Source of the DNA: Alkalimarinus alittae
GTDB taxonomy: Bacteria; Pseudomonadota; Gammaproteobacteria; Pseudomonadales; Oleiphilaceae
DNA length: 64,000 nucleotides
Assembly (NCBI RefSeq): GCF_026016465.1
Contig: NZ_CP100390.1
Coordinates: forward strand, 1,340,001 to 1,404,000
Reading direction: 5' to 3'
Every line of letters begins with the position of its first letter. The first letter of the stretch is position 1. Both the position numbers and the translations under genes were made by a program. The notes under the pieces were generated by a model, which saw only the letters and a program-made list of their open reading frames with translations, was not told where the DNA came from and made no database searches. Of the stretch, positions 1-6,611 are shown one piece after another.

Positions 1-227
1 TGATTTTTGGTTACCCTATTTAATAGGGGTAATGGAAATTGCAGCTTATTCTCTACTGTTAAAATCAAACGTTAGCAACGTATGTTGGGGCTTGGCTTGC
101 TTTTAAAACCGTCAATCGTTGGCATTATAGCCCTGGAGTTGGTAGAGGGCTCTTTAATCGTTACTTATTTTCAAATGGTATAGTTTTGATTTCGGCCTTT
201 ATCTTAGCTAAAAATATTTATGAATAG
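1..227 (+). pseudogene. 3' part of a small membrane-protein gene, apparent frameshift
   Basis: No product family is recognised. From the left edge, frame 2 reads a hydrophobic stretch (DFWLPYLIGVMEIAAYSLLL). After about position 65-80 the hydrophobic coding sense continues in another frame (TYVGAWLAFKTVNRW, then LFSNGIVLISAFILAKNIYE) to a TAG at 225-227. Neither frame alone covers the stretch, so a frameshift or sequencing slip is likely. The start lies outside the window. An attC site begins at the stop codon, so this is probably the gene of the first visible cassette. Confidence 0.4.
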
Positions 228-353
228 CAAGTGCAGGCAACCTCGGGCACTACGTGCCCTGGACAGTCTTTCCGTGGCCCTATTTGTGCGTGGCTCCGCC
301 ACTATTGCACAAATCGCTCCACTCCAAGCCTGCCGTTGCTGCAGGCGTTATCA
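224..353 (+). repeat. attC site 1
   Basis: The left end is degenerate (TAGCAAGTGCAGGC) and the right end is GCAGGCGTTATC. The outer arms TGCAGGC and GCCTGC are complementary. It separates the partial membrane gene from the GFA gene. Confidence 0.7.
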
Positions 354-370
354 AACAAGGAAGTGCATCA

Positions 371-769
371 ATGAAGCAAACGGGTAGTTGTCTCTGCGGA
401 GGCATCGAATACGAAATCAGCGGTCCGTTGACCGATGTTTTGAACTGTCATTGCTCAATGTGCCGGAAGCTACATGCTTCAGCGTTCAGAACCCGCGCCA
501 AGGTAAAGTCTTCTGACTGGCATACCGTTAAAGGTCAGGAGCTGATGAAGTTCTACGAATCCTCTCCGGGTGAGCATAAGGGATTTTGCTCAAACTGTGG
601 TTCCAGCCTCTACACAAAATTCGATGCAAACCCCGCTATCTTTGGTTTTCCACTCGGAACACTCGATACCGACCCAGGAGTTAAAGCCGAGCGCCACGTG
701 TTCGTTGGCAGCAAGGCTCCTTGGTTCGAGATTACTGACGACCTGCCTCAGAGTGCGGAGTATGACTGA
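371..769 (+). CDS. GFA-domain (CENP-V/GFA family) zinc protein
   Basis: This 132-residue protein has the GFA zinc fold. Visible cysteine motifs are CLCGG near residue 7, CHCSMC near residue 24 and FCSNCG near residue 71; these bind two zinc ions in the family. Members are often called glutathione-dependent formaldehyde-activating enzymes, but most have no proven substrate. I start at 371 because the frame upstream to 254 runs through the attC site, whereas 371 gives the normal N terminus directly before the first zinc motif. It is a single-gene cassette with no visible promoter of its own, so it probably relies on read-through from the array. Confidence 0.85.
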   Translation: MKQTGSCLCGGIEYEISGPLTDVLNCHCSMCRKLHASAFRTRAKVKSSDWHTVKGQELMKFYESSPGEHKGFCSNCGSSLYTKFDANPAIFGFPLGTLDTDPGVKAERHVFVGSKAPWFEITDDLPQSAEYD

Positions 770-775
770 GACAGT

Positions 776-834
776 GATAACAAGCCGCGTAAGGCGGACG
801 TCCCTGACGGGCCGCCGCTTCGCTCCGCGTTATG
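776..834 (+). repeat. attC site 2
   Basis: A short site of about 59 bases from GATAACAAGCCGC to CGCGTTATG, with complementary GCGG/CCGC arms. It lies just after the GFA stop codon. Confidence 0.8.
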
Positions 835-850
835 TACTAATGGAATTCCA

Positions 851-1258
851 ATGAATAAACTTTTTATATTACTACTCAGTATCTACTCTGTTAATGCTTT
901 GAGTGATGAATTTGATTGTAATGAAGCAATGACTACTCCTCAGATAAATTACTGTGCTGGAGTTGAATTAGAAAAAGCTCAACATGAAATGAATACATAT
1001 CTAGCTAAGAGCAAAGAACATAATAACTATGACCTTGAGCTAATTAAATCAATTAATGTAGCCCAAAAAGCATGGCTGTTGTATGCAAATGCACATTGCG
1101 ATTCTATTTATACGCAGTGGCGTGATGGGACAATAAGAGGAGTGATGTCTTTGAGTTGTAAAACGAAAGTTACGAAACAACGGACACACGAAATCTGGGC
1201 TAACTTTCTAACTTATATGGATAGTACGCCCGCTGTTTTACCAGAACCCGAGTTGTAA
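851..1258 (+). CDS. Secreted LprI-like (DUF1311) protein
   Basis: The protein has 135 residues with a signal peptide (MNKLFILLLSIYSVNALS). The mature part carries the DUF1311/LprI pattern: cysteines in FDCNEA, NYCAG, AHCDS and SLSCK that probably pair in the periplasm, and a central helix rich in AQKAWL-type residues. LprI was described as a lysozyme inhibitor in Mycobacterium, but most proteobacterial members are uncharacterised, so only location and fold are claimed. It is alone in its cassette, 16 bases after attC site 2. Confidence 0.75.
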   Translation: MNKLFILLLSIYSVNALSDEFDCNEAMTTPQINYCAGVELEKAQHEMNTYLAKSKEHNNYDLELIKSINVAQKAWLLYANAHCDSIYTQWRDGTIRGVMSLSCKTKVTKQRTHEIWANFLTYMDSTPAVLPEPEL

Positions 1259-1271
1259 TAAATTGATCGTA

Positions 1272-1361
1272 CATAACAAGTTGCTTAAACGGAATAAAAA
1301 CAGTTGGCCATCGCTTCGCGAATATAACCAACCATTTTTATCCGCTTAGCAAGGCGTTATA
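1272..1361 (+). repeat. attC site 3
   Basis: It runs from CATAACAAGTTGCTTAAACG to CAAGGCGTTATAA. The inner arms GGCCATCGCTTCGCG form a hairpin. Its ends resemble sites 7, 15 and the inverted site at 11,418 (AAGTTGCT and TTAGCAAGGCG). Confidence 0.85.
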
Positions 1362-1375
1362 AATTGAACTAAAAC

Positions 1376-1675
1376 ATGAAGCTTCTTCCAATAATTGTAC
1401 TACTTATGTTTTCGACTAAATCTACGGCTAAAGAAGTTATAATTGTCACGGACGTAAACGGTTTACCTATTGCTGGGGCTGAGGTAATAGCGATGTCATA
1501 TTCAATCAATATGAAAAGTATTTTTACTAACTCTGAGGGTGAGGCTGTTCTTAAAAGCAACATCCAAACTTTGAAGTGGGTAAACATTGAAAAAAAAGAA
1601 TATGAAACAACTCATACTCAAATTACAGGGGAGTGGCCTTTGTATGTTCAGCTTCACAAGGATAAAACTTTATAA
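1376..1675 (+). CDS. Small secreted protein with Ig-like beta-sandwich repeat
   Basis: The 99-residue protein starts with a signal peptide (MKLLPIIVLLMFSTKSTAK). The mature part, VTDVNGLPIAGAEVIA followed by FTNSEGEAVL, follows the carboxypeptidase-regulatory/CarboxypepD_reg-like pattern, in which a loop GxPIxGAxV is followed by TNxxGxAxL. Such domains are structural and carry no catalytic residues. The reverse-strand open frame in the same place is a shadow. The stop codon lies within the start of attC site 4, as expected for a cassette gene. Confidence 0.65.
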   Translation: MKLLPIIVLLMFSTKSTAKEVIIVTDVNGLPIAGAEVIAMSYSINMKSIFTNSEGEAVLKSNIQTLKWVNIEKKEYETTHTQITGEWPLYVQLHKDKTL

Positions 1676-1721
1676 CAAGGCCAATCAACATCAACCACTT
1701 CGTGGTTTGGTCAGGGTTAGA
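1671..1721 (+). repeat. attC site 4 (short)
   Basis: The site starts TATAACAAGGCC and ends CAGGGTTAGAA. CCACTTCGTGG makes the central hairpin. The right core is GTTAGAA without the usual GC before it, so this is a weaker match than its neighbours. Confidence 0.6.
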
Positions 1722-1961
1722 ATGCCAAATATCATAAAGTTTATCTTGCTAGCTATACCTGTTTTATCTATTGGTATATTTATGAGTTACCGAGACTTTG
1801 ATGAGGTTGAGCGCATTGCTTTCGATGGACGTGTCTCCTTCATTGAATGGGAGTCACGCAATCATGATATACCGTTGATAGAAGTAAGTCGTAATAATGG
1901 TACCAAGGTGAAATTCAGTAGTAGAATCGTAACCGGTCATTTTCAGACGTTATTGCACTAA
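1722..1961 (+). CDS. Small single-span membrane protein, unknown
   Basis: The protein has 79 residues and begins immediately after the attC core. An N-terminal membrane segment (about residues 6-21, KFILLAIPVLSIGIFMSY) is followed by a short extracytoplasmic beta-rich tail. No family is recognised. The start at 1722 was chosen because earlier in-frame codons overlap the preceding attC and the previous gene. Downstream there is no attC. An IS66 remnant follows instead, so the original cassette end was probably lost. Confidence 0.5.
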   Translation: MPNIIKFILLAIPVLSIGIFMSYRDFDEVERIAFDGRVSFIEWESRNHDIPLIEVSRNNGTKVKFSSRIVTGHFQTLLH

Positions 1962-1975
1962 CAGTCTAATGCTCT

Positions 1976-2269
1976 TTACGGTTCCAGCGATAAAACGATT
2001 CTAATGATCTCACGTAAATCCTCTTCTGTAATGATCTCGTATTCATCATAAGTGTTCAGCGTATATTTTGAGAGTATCCCATTCATTTTTGAGAACCCGC
2101 CAAGGATCTTATGCCGATGTTTAGATTTCAACCCCTCAAGGGCTAACCCTGCATAAGCCCCTGCCACCAAGTGGCTCTTCTGCCATAGCTCTAACGAGGA
2201 GTCAGACGCAATCGATCTGACTTTGGCCGCACTATCAGACCAGTCCTGGTAAACCTTTTTATCTGCCAT
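1976..2269 (-). CDS. Hypothetical protein next to the IS66 remnant
   Basis: This 97-residue frame, starting MADKKVYQDW, overlaps the end of the IS66 transposase fragment by about 11 bases, as in a translationally coupled pair. It is mostly helical and contains no catalytic motif that I recognise. It may be a passenger or accessory gene of the IS66-type element rather than a cassette gene; that is inferred from the strand and overlap only. The first 14 codons of the longer open frame overlap the transposase more deeply and were not used. Confidence 0.5.
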   Translation of the reverse strand: MADKKVYQDWSDSAAKVRSIASDSSLELWQKSHLVAGAYAGLALEGLKSKHRHKILGGFSKMNGILSKYTLNTYDEYEIITEEDLREIIRIVLSLEP

Positions 2270-2489
2270 AATTGACATTCTCCACATCTGAACGCATTGG
2301 GTTAGCGGCAAACTTTTCTTTCCACTCCCGAGGGGTTAGTTCTTCTACCTTACTGGCAGGGTGACAACTAATACGCTGTAAAACATCAATTAGGTAGTCA
2401 TAAGGGTTAACGCCATGCAGCTTGCAAGTCACTAGTAAGCTTTGAATAACACCCACCTGTTCCGCGCCAATCTCATACAAAGCTACGAA
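2259..2489 (-). pseudogene. IS66-family transposase TnpC, C-terminal fragment
   Basis: About 70 residues match the conserved end of IS66 TnpC: IQSLLVTCKLHGVNPYDYL, then DVLQRI, HPAS and the terminal ELTPREWKEKF and NPMRSD blocks. The catalytic DDE core and the other IS66 genes are absent. The match fades at about 2,489, where a forward reading frame begins. It is therefore a relic that cannot transpose by itself. Confidence 0.8.
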
Positions 2490-2657
2490 GGAAGTTTATC
2501 TTCTGTCTCTGAAAATGAGTGCACTGATGAGGATGAATTTTCTGAAATACAAGATGACAGGCTATATTTAAATCGATTGCTCTCTTTGGTTAATCTACAA
2601 ATAGATGAACTAGAGAATAGTATGCCAAGCCTTAACCCTGTTCGTGATAAAGACTAG
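2442..2657 (+). CDS. Small acidic hypothetical protein, 5' end replaced by IS66 sequence
   Basis: The frame runs to TAG at 2655-2657. Its last 55 residues (from SYEGSLSSVSE onward) are acidic and helical, ending in NSMPSLNPVRDKD. The first dozen codons are IS66 remnant sequence read backwards, so the natural start was probably lost when the element arrived. No family is recognised. An attC site follows directly, which supports this being the end of a cassette gene. Confidence 0.35.
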   Translation: MNNTHLFRANLIQSYEGSLSSVSENECTDEDEFSEIQDDRLYLNRLLSLVNLQIDELENSMPSLNPVRDKD

Positions 2658-2661
2658 AAAT

Positions 2662-2764
2662 GTATAATCAGGCCATCTTGTGGATCTTCGTTTTCTGTCA
2701 CCGTTTATGCAAAGAAACGCATAAACGTCGCCATCAAACTCAGCCCGCAAATGGCAGCGTTATA
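2662..2764 (+). repeat. attC site 5
   Basis: It runs from GTATAATCAGGCCATCTTG to GCAGCGTTATA. Inner arms GTTTATGC and GCATAAAC are complementary. It is a near copy of the site at 10,902-11,003. Confidence 0.85.
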
Positions 2765-2767
2765 TCT

Positions 2768-3013
2768 TCATCGTTTTCCCACAGATATCACGGTAACTAT
2801 TACTATTTCATCATTAACTTCATAAACTAATCTATATCCAGCCTGCCTTAGCTTAATTTTATAAAGCTCGTTTGCCCCTGATAGTTTGGCGCTTTTAATT
2901 TTGGGGCTATCTAAAACTGCGGCTAGCTTTTTCTTAAATTGTTCTTTTACCGTAGCGCCTAGTTTATTCCACTCTTTCAGGGCAGACTTTTTAAACTCTA
3001 GCTCATAGGTCAT
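2768..3013 (-). CDS. relE: RelE-type mRNA interferase toxin
   Basis: The toxin has 81 residues, the normal size for RelE/StbE. Recognisable parts are the N-terminal YELEFKKSALKEWNKL helix, the SGANELYKIKLRQAGYRLVY core with the conserved basic residues, and the C-terminal VISVGKR strand. RelE toxins cut mRNA in the ribosomal A site. The gene overlaps its upstream antitoxin by 11 bases and shares its transcript. It reads against the direction of most cassettes, so it must have its own promoter near 3,260-3,300. Confidence 0.9.
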   Translation of the reverse strand: MTYELEFKKSALKEWNKLGATVKEQFKKKLAAVLDSPKIKSAKLSGANELYKIKLRQAGYRLVYEVNDEIVIVTVISVGKR

Positions 3014-3251
3014 TCAAATTAACCTTTACACTTTCTTCACTTTTCCGTTTCTCAGCAAGTGTAATAAGCTCGAGATCTTCAATTCTATCCATTAAGTATT
3101 CGTAGGTTTCAGCAGGTATACAATAAAATGCAGGCTCATTTCTATTCAGTACAGCTATTGGCTCACCGTCACCGCTGAGTGCTACTCTCATTGGATTTGC
3201 TTTGAGCTCGCTTATGCTTGCAGCCATTTCAGTTAAAATTCGCGTTGTCAT
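3003..3251 (-). CDS. Phd/YefM-fold antitoxin (StbD/RelB type)
   Basis: The 82-residue protein has a Phd/YefM N-terminal DNA-binding fold: ASISELKANPMRVAL, then GEPIAVLNRN and PAFYCIPAETYEYL. The acidic, flexible C terminus binds the RelE toxin. It is the first gene of the pair, the usual order for autoregulated TA operons in which the antitoxin-toxin complex represses the promoter. The closest architecture known to me is StbD of the StbDE system. Confidence 0.85.
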   Translation of the reverse strand: MTTRILTEMAASISELKANPMRVALSGDGEPIAVLNRNEPAFYCIPAETYEYLMDRIEDLELITLAEKRKSEESVKVNLNDL

Positions 3252-3307
3252 AAATTCACCAGTACGATAAAATGGTCGCTAATTAGGTCTTACTATAAAG
3301 CTTAAAA

Positions 3308-3392
3308 TATAACAAAGCAATCAAAGATCGCCCACAAAAAGCTGTGGGTTGGACGCGCAAAGATACGCGCGCCCTTTATTGCGGCGTTATAA
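3308..3392 (+). repeat. attC site 6
   Basis: It runs from TATAACAAAGCAATCAAAGA to GCGGCGTTATAA. The arms GATCGCCCACAAA and TTTATTGCGGCG resemble site 10 at 5,721. Confidence 0.8.
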
Positions 3393-3415
3393 GTCCTCAA
3401 GGAGAATTGAGCCAC

Positions 3416-3559
3416 ATGCTTAATGAACGAGAAATTGAATTAGCTGAAAGACTTATAAAATTGCACGACGGGAAAAGTTATCGCGCACTCCAAGAAATGT
3501 CTATGCCGCCTAAAGATCCGAAAGATAACAGAAGATATGTACATACAAATGTGCAGTGA
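3416..3559 (+). CDS. Small hypothetical protein (47 aa)
   Basis: The frame starts at an ATG preceded by a good ribosome site (AAGGAGA at about 3,399). It encodes a charged, mostly helical peptide ending MPPKDPKDNRRYVHTNVQ. I recognise no family. The longer frame beginning at 3,344 runs through attC site 6 and is not used. The stop overlaps the start of the next small frame by 23 bases, suggesting either a coupled pair or a single gene split by a frameshift. Confidence 0.45.
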   Translation: MLNEREIELAERLIKLHDGKSYRALQEMSMPPKDPKDNRRYVHTNVQ

Positions 3560-3737
3560 CATAGATAATGAAATGGGTGATATAGAGAGCATCGAACCCA
3601 TAGAGGTTTTAATGAGAGCTGATTCAAAGTTTACTCTCTGGAAGGCAAAGTACAGTAAAAGTAACTTTATGGTATTCTGGGCAATAGGCTTTGATTTAGA
3701 GACATCAAAAGTTCAAGACGTCTTGGTTCAGTGGTAA
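3537..3737 (+). CDS. Small hypothetical protein (66 aa)
   Basis: This frame, overlapping the previous one, encodes an acidic N terminus (IDNEMGDIESIEPIEVLM) followed by FTLWKAKYSKSNFMVFWAIGF. No family is recognised. It ends four bases before attC site 7, the expected place for a cassette gene. It could be the second half of one frameshifted gene with 3416-3559. Confidence 0.4.
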   Translation: MYIQMCSDIDNEMGDIESIEPIEVLMRADSKFTLWKAKYSKSNFMVFWAIGFDLETSKVQDVLVQW

Positions 3738-3740
3738 GTG

Positions 3741-3838
3741 CATAACAAGTTGCTCAAGCCTCGTTCCGGCGCAAAAACACGCGCCTCCACTGGACAGTCA
3801 AACCATCAATTTGCCTGCCGCTTAGCAAGGCGTTAAAT
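3741..3838 (+). repeat. attC site 7
   Basis: It runs from CATAACAAGTTGCTCAAG to TTAGCAAGGCGTTAAAT. It shares both ends with sites 3 and 15. The toxin stop of the next cassette overlaps its last bases. Confidence 0.85.
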
Positions 3839-4150
3839 GCCGGTAATGGCAAAGTCCAACGCATCAATTATTTCTTGTCTTAAGTGTCCTAAAGAACCAA
3901 TTGGAGACTTTAGCAGTTTCTTAGAAATTGAAGATATTTGTGGTGTCATTAATACTAGATCTTGGCCTTCGTAGTGAATCTCTAGTTGTAATCTCTGCAT
4001 TATTTGGTTTTTAAAGTTTTCAGTTTTTCCTAGAGGTATTACGATTCTAGTCTCAATATCTGAAATATAGTTATTTTGTATATCTACTAGAAAAGGGTAA
4101 AACTTACTTGAAGCCTTGCTTGGGTTTTTGTAAACATCAAGTTGCGACAT
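3833..4150 (-). CDS. ccdB: CcdB-family gyrase toxin
   Basis: The protein has 105 residues, close to the 101 of F-plasmid CcdB. Matching features are the start SQLDVYKNP, PFLVDIQNNYI, the strand ETRIVIPL and the end IDALDFAITGI, where CcdB carries the helix that contacts GyrA. CcdB traps DNA gyrase on cleaved DNA. It follows ccdA with a 1-base overlap. The pair is a self-contained cassette on the minus strand. Confidence 0.92.
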   Translation of the reverse strand: MSQLDVYKNPSKASSKFYPFLVDIQNNYISDIETRIVIPLGKTENFKNQIMQRLQLEIHYEGQDLVLMTPQISSISKKLLKSPIGSLGHLRQEIIDALDFAITGI

Positions 4151-4395
4151 CAGAAGCTCCTGAACTCATCACCAAAACAACCATGTGTTTCAACGAACTC
4201 GTTATAAGCTTTAATTGCTTTTTTGTTTTCTTTTTTCCATTGTTCGGCTTCAGATTTGGCAAGTTCCGCTCTCAAGGCTAACTCAAGAGTCGCAGACAAG
4301 TTGATATTAATTGAGCGTGTTTTTTTTAATAAATCACTGTTTATACTTAGGTTTGTAGCTTTCTTTGGTGCGCTGGTATCATAAAGTTCTTGCAT
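4150..4395 (-). CDS. ccdA: CcdA antitoxin
   Basis: This 81-residue protein has a ribbon-helix-helix N terminus (KKATNLSINSDLLKKTRSIN) that binds DNA. The C-terminal helix has the family ending GCFGDEFRSF, which wraps CcdB. It is upstream of ccdB, as expected for autoregulation. A palindrome-like TGCGCATAAATGTGCGCA at about 4,432-4,450 lies upstream and may be the operator; that is inferred from position. Confidence 0.92.
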   Translation of the reverse strand: MQELYDTSAPKKATNLSINSDLLKKTRSININLSATLELALRAELAKSEAEQWKKENKKAIKAYNEFVETHGCFGDEFRSF

Positions 4396-4457
4396 TGTTT
4401 ACACTCCACTTATTAGCAATAAATAAATTATGCGCATAAATGTGCGCATTGTAAGGC

Positions 4458-4556
4458 ATTTAACCACAAGCGGCTCCACCGGACAAATTTTAGTGTCATC
4501 ATTTTTGTTCCAAAAATGCCGCCACAAAAAATTGCTCGGTGAGCCGAGCGTTATAA
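4458..4556 (+). repeat. attC site 8
   Basis: It runs from ATTTAACCACAAGCGGCTC to GAGCCGAGCGTTATAA. CGGCTC and GAGCCG are outer complementary arms. The left core is degenerate. Confidence 0.75.
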
Positions 4557-4584
4557 ATATCATTAGGTATAGAGGAAGCTCTTA

Positions 4585-5019
4585 ATGAACAACATTAAAA
4601 TATGGACGTTCTTTGTTCTATTAGTTACAGCCCAACTCACGTACGGAGGGTCATTTTACTCTGCACCCTCGTCTGGTGGCTCAATTGCGACCTCGGTTTC
4701 CATTGAAGACAAAGGCATATACAACTTAGTAGTTTCTGTTCAATTCTTAAATGAACCTTTCGATAAAGCTCCATACACATCTGAAGATTATGAAGAAATG
4801 ATTAACCGTCTTAATGTAATGTGGCGTGGAGTCGTTTTAAAAAGAGTGCTTGGCCAAAGTAACTATAAAGTTTCAGACCTAGCAGGGTTAAAGCAAAAAA
4901 TTGATGAAGATATCTTTCAACTTGTAGGTGAAGCTAGGAAAAAGCATGGAGTTAAGGCTAGTGCAGAAGTAGTCTATTCTATTGGCAGTTTTTACTTGGT
5001 AAATTTAAATAAAGAATAA
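4585..5019 (+). CDS. Secreted hypothetical protein
   Basis: The protein has 144 residues with a clear signal peptide (WTFFVLLVTAQLTYGG). The mature part starts with a Ser/Gly-rich stretch, then two beta strands (IYNLVVSVQF) and charged helices. A ribosome site (GAGGAAG) precedes the ATG. I do not recognise a family, and it has no cysteines. It occupies one cassette by itself. Confidence 0.6.
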   Translation: MNNIKIWTFFVLLVTAQLTYGGSFYSAPSSGGSIATSVSIEDKGIYNLVVSVQFLNEPFDKAPYTSEDYEEMINRLNVMWRGVVLKRVLGQSNYKVSDLAGLKQKIDEDIFQLVGEARKKHGVKASAEVVYSIGSFYLVNLNKE

Positions 5020-5023
5020 GATA

Positions 5024-5105
5024 TTTATAACAAGCAAATGTTTAGGATAGTTTTGCTCCACGGCTTCGCCGTTCCACAAATCTACCTAAAATTAGGGCGT
5101 TACAA
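5024..5105 (+). repeat. attC site 9
   Basis: It runs from TTTATAACAAGCAAATG to AGGGCGTTACAA. TTTAGG and CCTAAA pair, and CGGCTTCGCCG makes a strong central hairpin. Confidence 0.85.
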
Positions 5106-5173
5106 ATTCTATACGCAGCTTCGCCATCTGTACTATAATGTAATACAAGTGAATACATTAAGAGGTAAATAAA

Positions 5174-5440
5174 ATGGCTGTTACAAGTATTCGTCTAAAT
5201 TCTGAAGTGGAGCTACCACTTGAAAATTTGGCTCACAAGTTAGATAGATCTAAAAACTATATTATAAATCAAGCTATTAAAGAGTTTCTCCAGCGGCAAT
5301 CAATGGATGATGCTCGCTGGGAAGATACGCTGGAAGCTTTAAACTCAATTAAATCTGGCAAAGCTATAGATGGTAATGAAGTTGCTGCGTGGCTGGATAG
5401 CTGGGGAAGCAATGAAGAATTGTCGCCACCGAAAGTATGA
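5174..5440 (+). CDS. Ribbon-helix-helix antitoxin of a ParE toxin
   Basis: The 88-residue protein begins with an RHH fold (TSIRLNSEVELPLENLAHK) followed by SKNYIINQAIKEFL, which are the beta strand and two helices of CopG/ParD-like repressors. The acidic C terminus should bind the toxin. The stop overlaps the toxin ATG by four bases (ATGA). The pair reads in the cassette direction. A promoter-like segment with TAATGTAATACAAGTG lies just upstream at about 5,137. Confidence 0.88.
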   Translation: MAVTSIRLNSEVELPLENLAHKLDRSKNYIINQAIKEFLQRQSMDDARWEDTLEALNSIKSGKAIDGNEVAAWLDSWGSNEELSPPKV

Positions 5441-5724
5441 AAATTCAGTATTCATCAGAAGCAATTGATGATTTAGTTCGGCTACGAGAGTTTATTGCAG
5501 CAAAGAACCCATATGCTGCAAAACATGTAGCGCAGAAGCTTCTTTCTGGTATCGAAAAACTGAAAGATTTTCCTGAAATTGGCTTGTCGGTTCAGCGGTC
5601 CCCAGAACCAGAAAAGATCAGAGACTTATTTATTACAAATTATACTGTTAGGTACCTTATTGGTCAGGAAGCCATTTTTGTACTTCGGGTTTGGCACGGC
5701 AAAGAAATCGAAAAAGACTTGTAA
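5437..5724 (+). CDS. parE: ParE-family toxin
   Basis: This 95-residue RelE/ParE-fold toxin shows KIQYSSEAIDDLVRLREFI, then NPYAAKHVAQKLL, LKDFPEIGLSV and the end ILRVWHGKEIE-like strand (VLRVWHGKEIE). ParE proteins poison gyrase. Its internal segment (about 5,509-5,596) has a decayed relative at 11,035-11,155 on the other strand. Its end lies inside attC site 10. Confidence 0.9.
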   Translation: MKIQYSSEAIDDLVRLREFIAAKNPYAAKHVAQKLLSGIEKLKDFPEIGLSVQRSPEPEKIRDLFITNYTVRYLIGQEAIFVLRVWHGKEIEKDL

Positions 5725-5811
5725 CAAGTACATCAATGATCGCCCACAAAAGAGCCTGTGGACTGGACCTTCACTGCTACGCAGTTCCGGTCCTTTATCG
5801 CGGCGTTATAT
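5721..5811 (+). repeat. attC site 10
   Basis: It runs from GTAACAAGTACATCAATGA to ATCGCGGCGTTATA. It shares the arms GATCGCCCACAAA and TTTATCGCGGCG with site 6. Confidence 0.85.
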
Positions 5812-5837
5812 TTTTATTCATAGTGTAGGAGGTAACA

Positions 5838-6490
5838 ATGGCTCATATCCCAGAAGAAGCACATGTCGTGGCCTACTATTTGGTAACCCCCCAGGTTCTT
5901 ATAAAAATATTGAGCCTAATAAAAATATGACGAATTTGCTTATTAGTTACTCTCGGTTCTTTTCAATGCCAGACAGCTCATTGAAGAGACTGCGAGATGA
6001 ATATGATGCTTTTTTCCCACATAGAGCCGGTTATAAAGGTGCAGAAAAGAGATCATCTCGTGTAAAAGTTAATGATTCTCTTAAAAATCTAAGTGAAACT
6101 GAGTTACATGAAAAAGTATTAAGTATTGTAAATGAAGAGTCAGCTTTATTACCTGAAATCGAAACAGACGCTCCTTTGTGGGAAGGAAAAAGAGTTAAAA
6201 TTCAAGTCAGTAAATTTGAAAGAAATAGATATGCACGTGCTGCTTGTATTGAGCACCACGGATTAACATGTCAATGCTGTTTAAATAATATGGGTGAACT
6301 TTACGGGGCAATTGCTGACGGTATTATTGAGGTTCACCATATCAAACCTATTTCTGAAGTTGGTATTGATTATCAAATTGACCCCATCAATGACCTAGTT
6401 CCACTGTGTCCTAATTGCCATAGGGTTGTACATAAACGAAACCCACCGTATACAGTTGAAGAAGTGCAGTCAGCGTTTAAAAAAATATAA
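5838..6490 (+). pseudogene. HNH endonuclease with apparent frameshift near its start
   Basis: An excellent ribosome site (TAGGAGG) precedes ATG 5838, which reads MAHIPEEAHVVAYYL and then runs into a stop about 15 codons later. The coding sense continues in another frame from about 5,880 (FGNPPGSYKNIEPN) and runs 200 codons to 6490. This main part has CQCC at about 6,271, the HNH core EVHHIKPIS at about 6,331, then PLCPNCHRVVHK, giving the zinc cysteines and the metal-binding histidines. If the slip is real the gene is broken, although ATG 5927 could still start a product that keeps the nuclease domain. Such nucleases occur in restriction and toxin roles; the role here is not known. Confidence 0.65.
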
Positions 6491-6510
6491 CAAGGCATTT
6501 AAAACGGAAC
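6485..6510 (+). repeat. Half attC site (left end only)
   Basis: TATAACAAGGCATTTAAAACGG resembles the left half of an attC, but no matching GCGTTA appears before the next gene at 6,612. The site is probably decayed, leaving the HNH gene and the next gene fused in one cassette. Confidence 0.5.
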
Positions 6511-6611
6511 TAATATTTATCGTACCGAAATGGGCAAAGGCAACATAGGTAAATCAATTGAATACCCAAACCCTTCGCTCGATACTGGTCCACTCTAAAA
6601 GGAGAGGCTAA

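Noticed and set aside
254-370. Upstream extension of the GFA gene to 254
   Set aside because: This stretch is the attC site; the first zinc motif follows ATG 371 directly and the extra residues match nothing.
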